A stretch of 64,000 nucleotides of DNA. Origin: Tetzosporium hominis (GTDB lineage: Bacteria; Bacillota; Bacilli; Bacillales_A; Planococcaceae). Below the pieces are notes generated by a model, which was not told the DNA's origin, ran no database searches, and was given only the letters and a program-made list of their open reading frames with translations. Shown one piece after another: positions 62,783 through 64,000 of the stretch (positions are counted from its first letter, which is position 1; each line of letters begins with the position of its first letter). The DNA is taken from contig NZ_NOKQ01000220.1 in assembly GCF_002265435.1 (NCBI RefSeq), positions 1 to 64,000 on the forward strand. Direction: 5' to 3'. The position numbers and the translations under genes were made by a program.

Positions 62783-64000
62783 AACACAACTTCAGAAGAA
62801 AATCCTCGTTCTTGACGGAGCGATGGGGACGATGATTCAGCAGGCTGACCTCACAGCAGAAGATTTTGGAGGAGAAGAATACGAAGGATGTAACGAGTAC
62901 TTGGTTCAGACCCGTCCAGAGCTGATTGAATCGATTCATGCGGCCTATTACGAAGCAGGGGCAGATGTCGTTGAGACGAATACCTTTGGTGCTACGCCAG
63001 TGGTACTGGATGAGTACGGACTTGGGCACCTCGCTTACGAGCTCAACAAGCAAGCGGCAGAACTCGCTCGCCGTGCAGCTAAAGACTATTCAACACCCGA
63101 CCATCCACGCTTTGTAGCTGGTGCGATGGGTCCGACTACCAAAACACTCTCAGTAACAGGCGGCATTAGCTTTGACCAGCTTGCTGAGGATTACCAAGTC
63201 CAAGCAGAAGGTCTACTAGATGGTGGAGTGGATGTGTTGCTCGTCGAGACGAGTCAGGATGCATTAAACGTCAAAGCCGCAAACTTAGGTATTAAACGCG
63301 CGTTTACTGCTAAACAAAAAGAAGTACCTATTTTAGTTTCGGGGACGATCGAACCGATGGGTACGACGCTTGCTGGCCAATCAATTGAAGCATTTTATAT
63401 TTCGCTGGAACATATGAACCCACTCGCAGTAGGTCTCAACTGTGCAACGGGACCAGAATTCATGCGTGATCACGTGCGCTCTTTGTCTGCTCTAGCTTCG
63501 AATTATGTCAGCTGTTACCCGAACGCAGGTCTTCCAGACGAAGAAGGGAACTACAATGAGACGCCGGAATCGCTAGCAGCGAAGATGGAAGGCTTTTTAG
63601 AAAAAGGCTGGCTTAACATAGTGGGAGGCTGTTGTGGAACAACTCCAGCCCATATCCGAGCACTGGCTAACGTGGCAAAAGCTTACTCGCCTCGACCTCT
63701 CACAGCACATGAAGAACACAAAGTGTCGGGTATCGAGCCTTTTATTTATGACGACCCAACAACTCGCCCTATATTAGTCGGAGAGCGCACGAACGTGATT
63801 GGATCTAGGAAATTTAAACGGCTTATCCAGGAAGACAAGCTAGAAGAAGCATCGGAGATTGCCCGTTCTCAGGTGAAGAACGGTGCGCAGATCATCGATA
63901 TTTGTCTCGCAGACCCAGACCGCGAAGAAGTGGAAGACATGGACCGTTTCATCCAACAAGTCGTAAAAAAAGTGAAAGTGCCTCTGATGATTGACTCCAC
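62763..64000 (+). CDS. metH: cobalamin-dependent methionine synthase, 5' part
   Basis: Open from ATG 62763 (SD AGGAGG 8 bases upstream) to the window edge, about 412 codons visible. Hcy-binding domain [10 protein letters not shown] to [12 protein letters not shown] with its zinc Cys pair, followed by the pterin-binding start [16 protein letters not shown]. Transfers the methyl group of methyl-THF to homocysteine through B12. The activation and cobalamin domains lie beyond the window. Overlap of 20 bases with the upstream gene. Confidence 0.95.
   Translation, partial: MTSSTFETQLQKKILVLDGAMGTMIQQADLTAEDFGGEEYEGCNEYLVQTRPELIESIHAAYYEAGADVVETNTFGATPVVLDEYGLGHLAYELNKQAAELARRAAKDYSTPDHPRFVAGAMGPTTKTLSVTGGISFDQLAEDYQVQAEGLLDGGVDVLLVETSQDALNVKAANLGIKRAFTAKQKEVPILVSGTIEPMGTTLAGQSIEAFYISLEHMNPLAVGLNCATGPEFMRDHVRSLSALASNYVSCYPNAGLPDEEGNYNETPESLAAKMEGFLEKGWLNIVGGCCGTTPAHIRALANVAKAYSPRPLTAHEEHKVSGIEPFIYDDPTTRPILVGERTNVIGSRKFKRLIQEDKLEEASEIARSQVKNGAQIIDICLADPDREEVEDMDRFIQQVVKKVKVPLMIDS

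Overview
The window looks like a chromosomal segment of a low-to-mid GC Gram-positive bacterium of the order Bacillales. Supporting signs are SD-rich starts (many TTG or GTG), lipobox signal peptides, a SAM-I riboswitch with an intrinsic terminator ahead of methionine genes, KtrAB, CadC/CadA, SOS boxes of the Bacillus type and many short U-tract terminators. A Planococcaceae-like host is my guess; the sequence alone does not prove it. No rRNA, tRNA or CRISPR array was seen.

Layout. 0-3.2 kb: the tail of an ISL3-type transposase, then a large protein that joins a UvrD-like helicase, a restriction-type nuclease domain and a LexA-like self-cleaving domain, followed by a small membrane protein. 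3.2-8.3 kb: small membrane proteins, Tag glycosylase, a lipoprotein, a frameshifted methyltransferase and a propeller-like protein. 8.3-11.6 kb: an AbrB/Doc toxin-antitoxin pair lying between two copies of the metQ 3' end, then a methionine ABC transporter (metNPQ). 11.7-15.9 kb: SDR, acyl-AMP ligase and FAD monooxygenase cluster. 16.2-19.4 kb: a membrane PAS-PP2C phosphatase paired with an atypical membrane histidine kinase. 19.4-28 kb: KatG with a PerR/Fur-like box, GNAT, cadmium resistance (cadA, cadC) and two tandem CNNM/HlyC-type proteins. 28-38.5 kb: MscL, a DUF1287 protein, an SOS-box gene, an MFS pump, a TRIC-type channel, KtrAB potassium uptake, a diguanylate cyclase, a PadR/membrane-protein pair and SOS-controlled YolD. 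38.5-40 kb: a repeat-rich interval with 21-base repeats, three large tandem hairpins of about 124 bases and a strong candidate for an independent structured small RNA. 40-47 kb: alcohol dehydrogenase, flavin oxidoreductase, acyl-CoA dehydrogenase with a CaiB-type CoA transferase behind a possible attenuator leader. 47-57 kb: azoreductase, SpeD, hydroxyacid dehydrogenase, M20 amidohydrolase, polar amino-acid ABC transporter, PfkB kinase, CstA, NRDE protein. 57-59.5 kb: a fetA-fetB deletion remnant, RlmA-like methyltransferase, a second PadR/membrane-protein pair. 59.6-64 kb: a SAM-riboswitch-controlled methionine operon metI-yitJ-metH that runs off the window.

Themes. Methionine supply is covered twice: uptake by MetNPQ, and synthesis by MetI, the bifunctional Hcy methyltransferase/MTHFR and MetH under SAM control. 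Stress responses recur: two SOS boxes (30.2 and 38.0 kb), a PerR/Fur-like box before katG, CadC operators before cadA, and two MhqR-like palindromes before flavin enzymes. The best candidates for undescribed biology are the helicase-nuclease-S24 fusion near the left edge, the roughly 130-nt RNA at 39.8-39.95 kb, the tandem hairpin array beside it, and the PP2C/kinase membrane pair.
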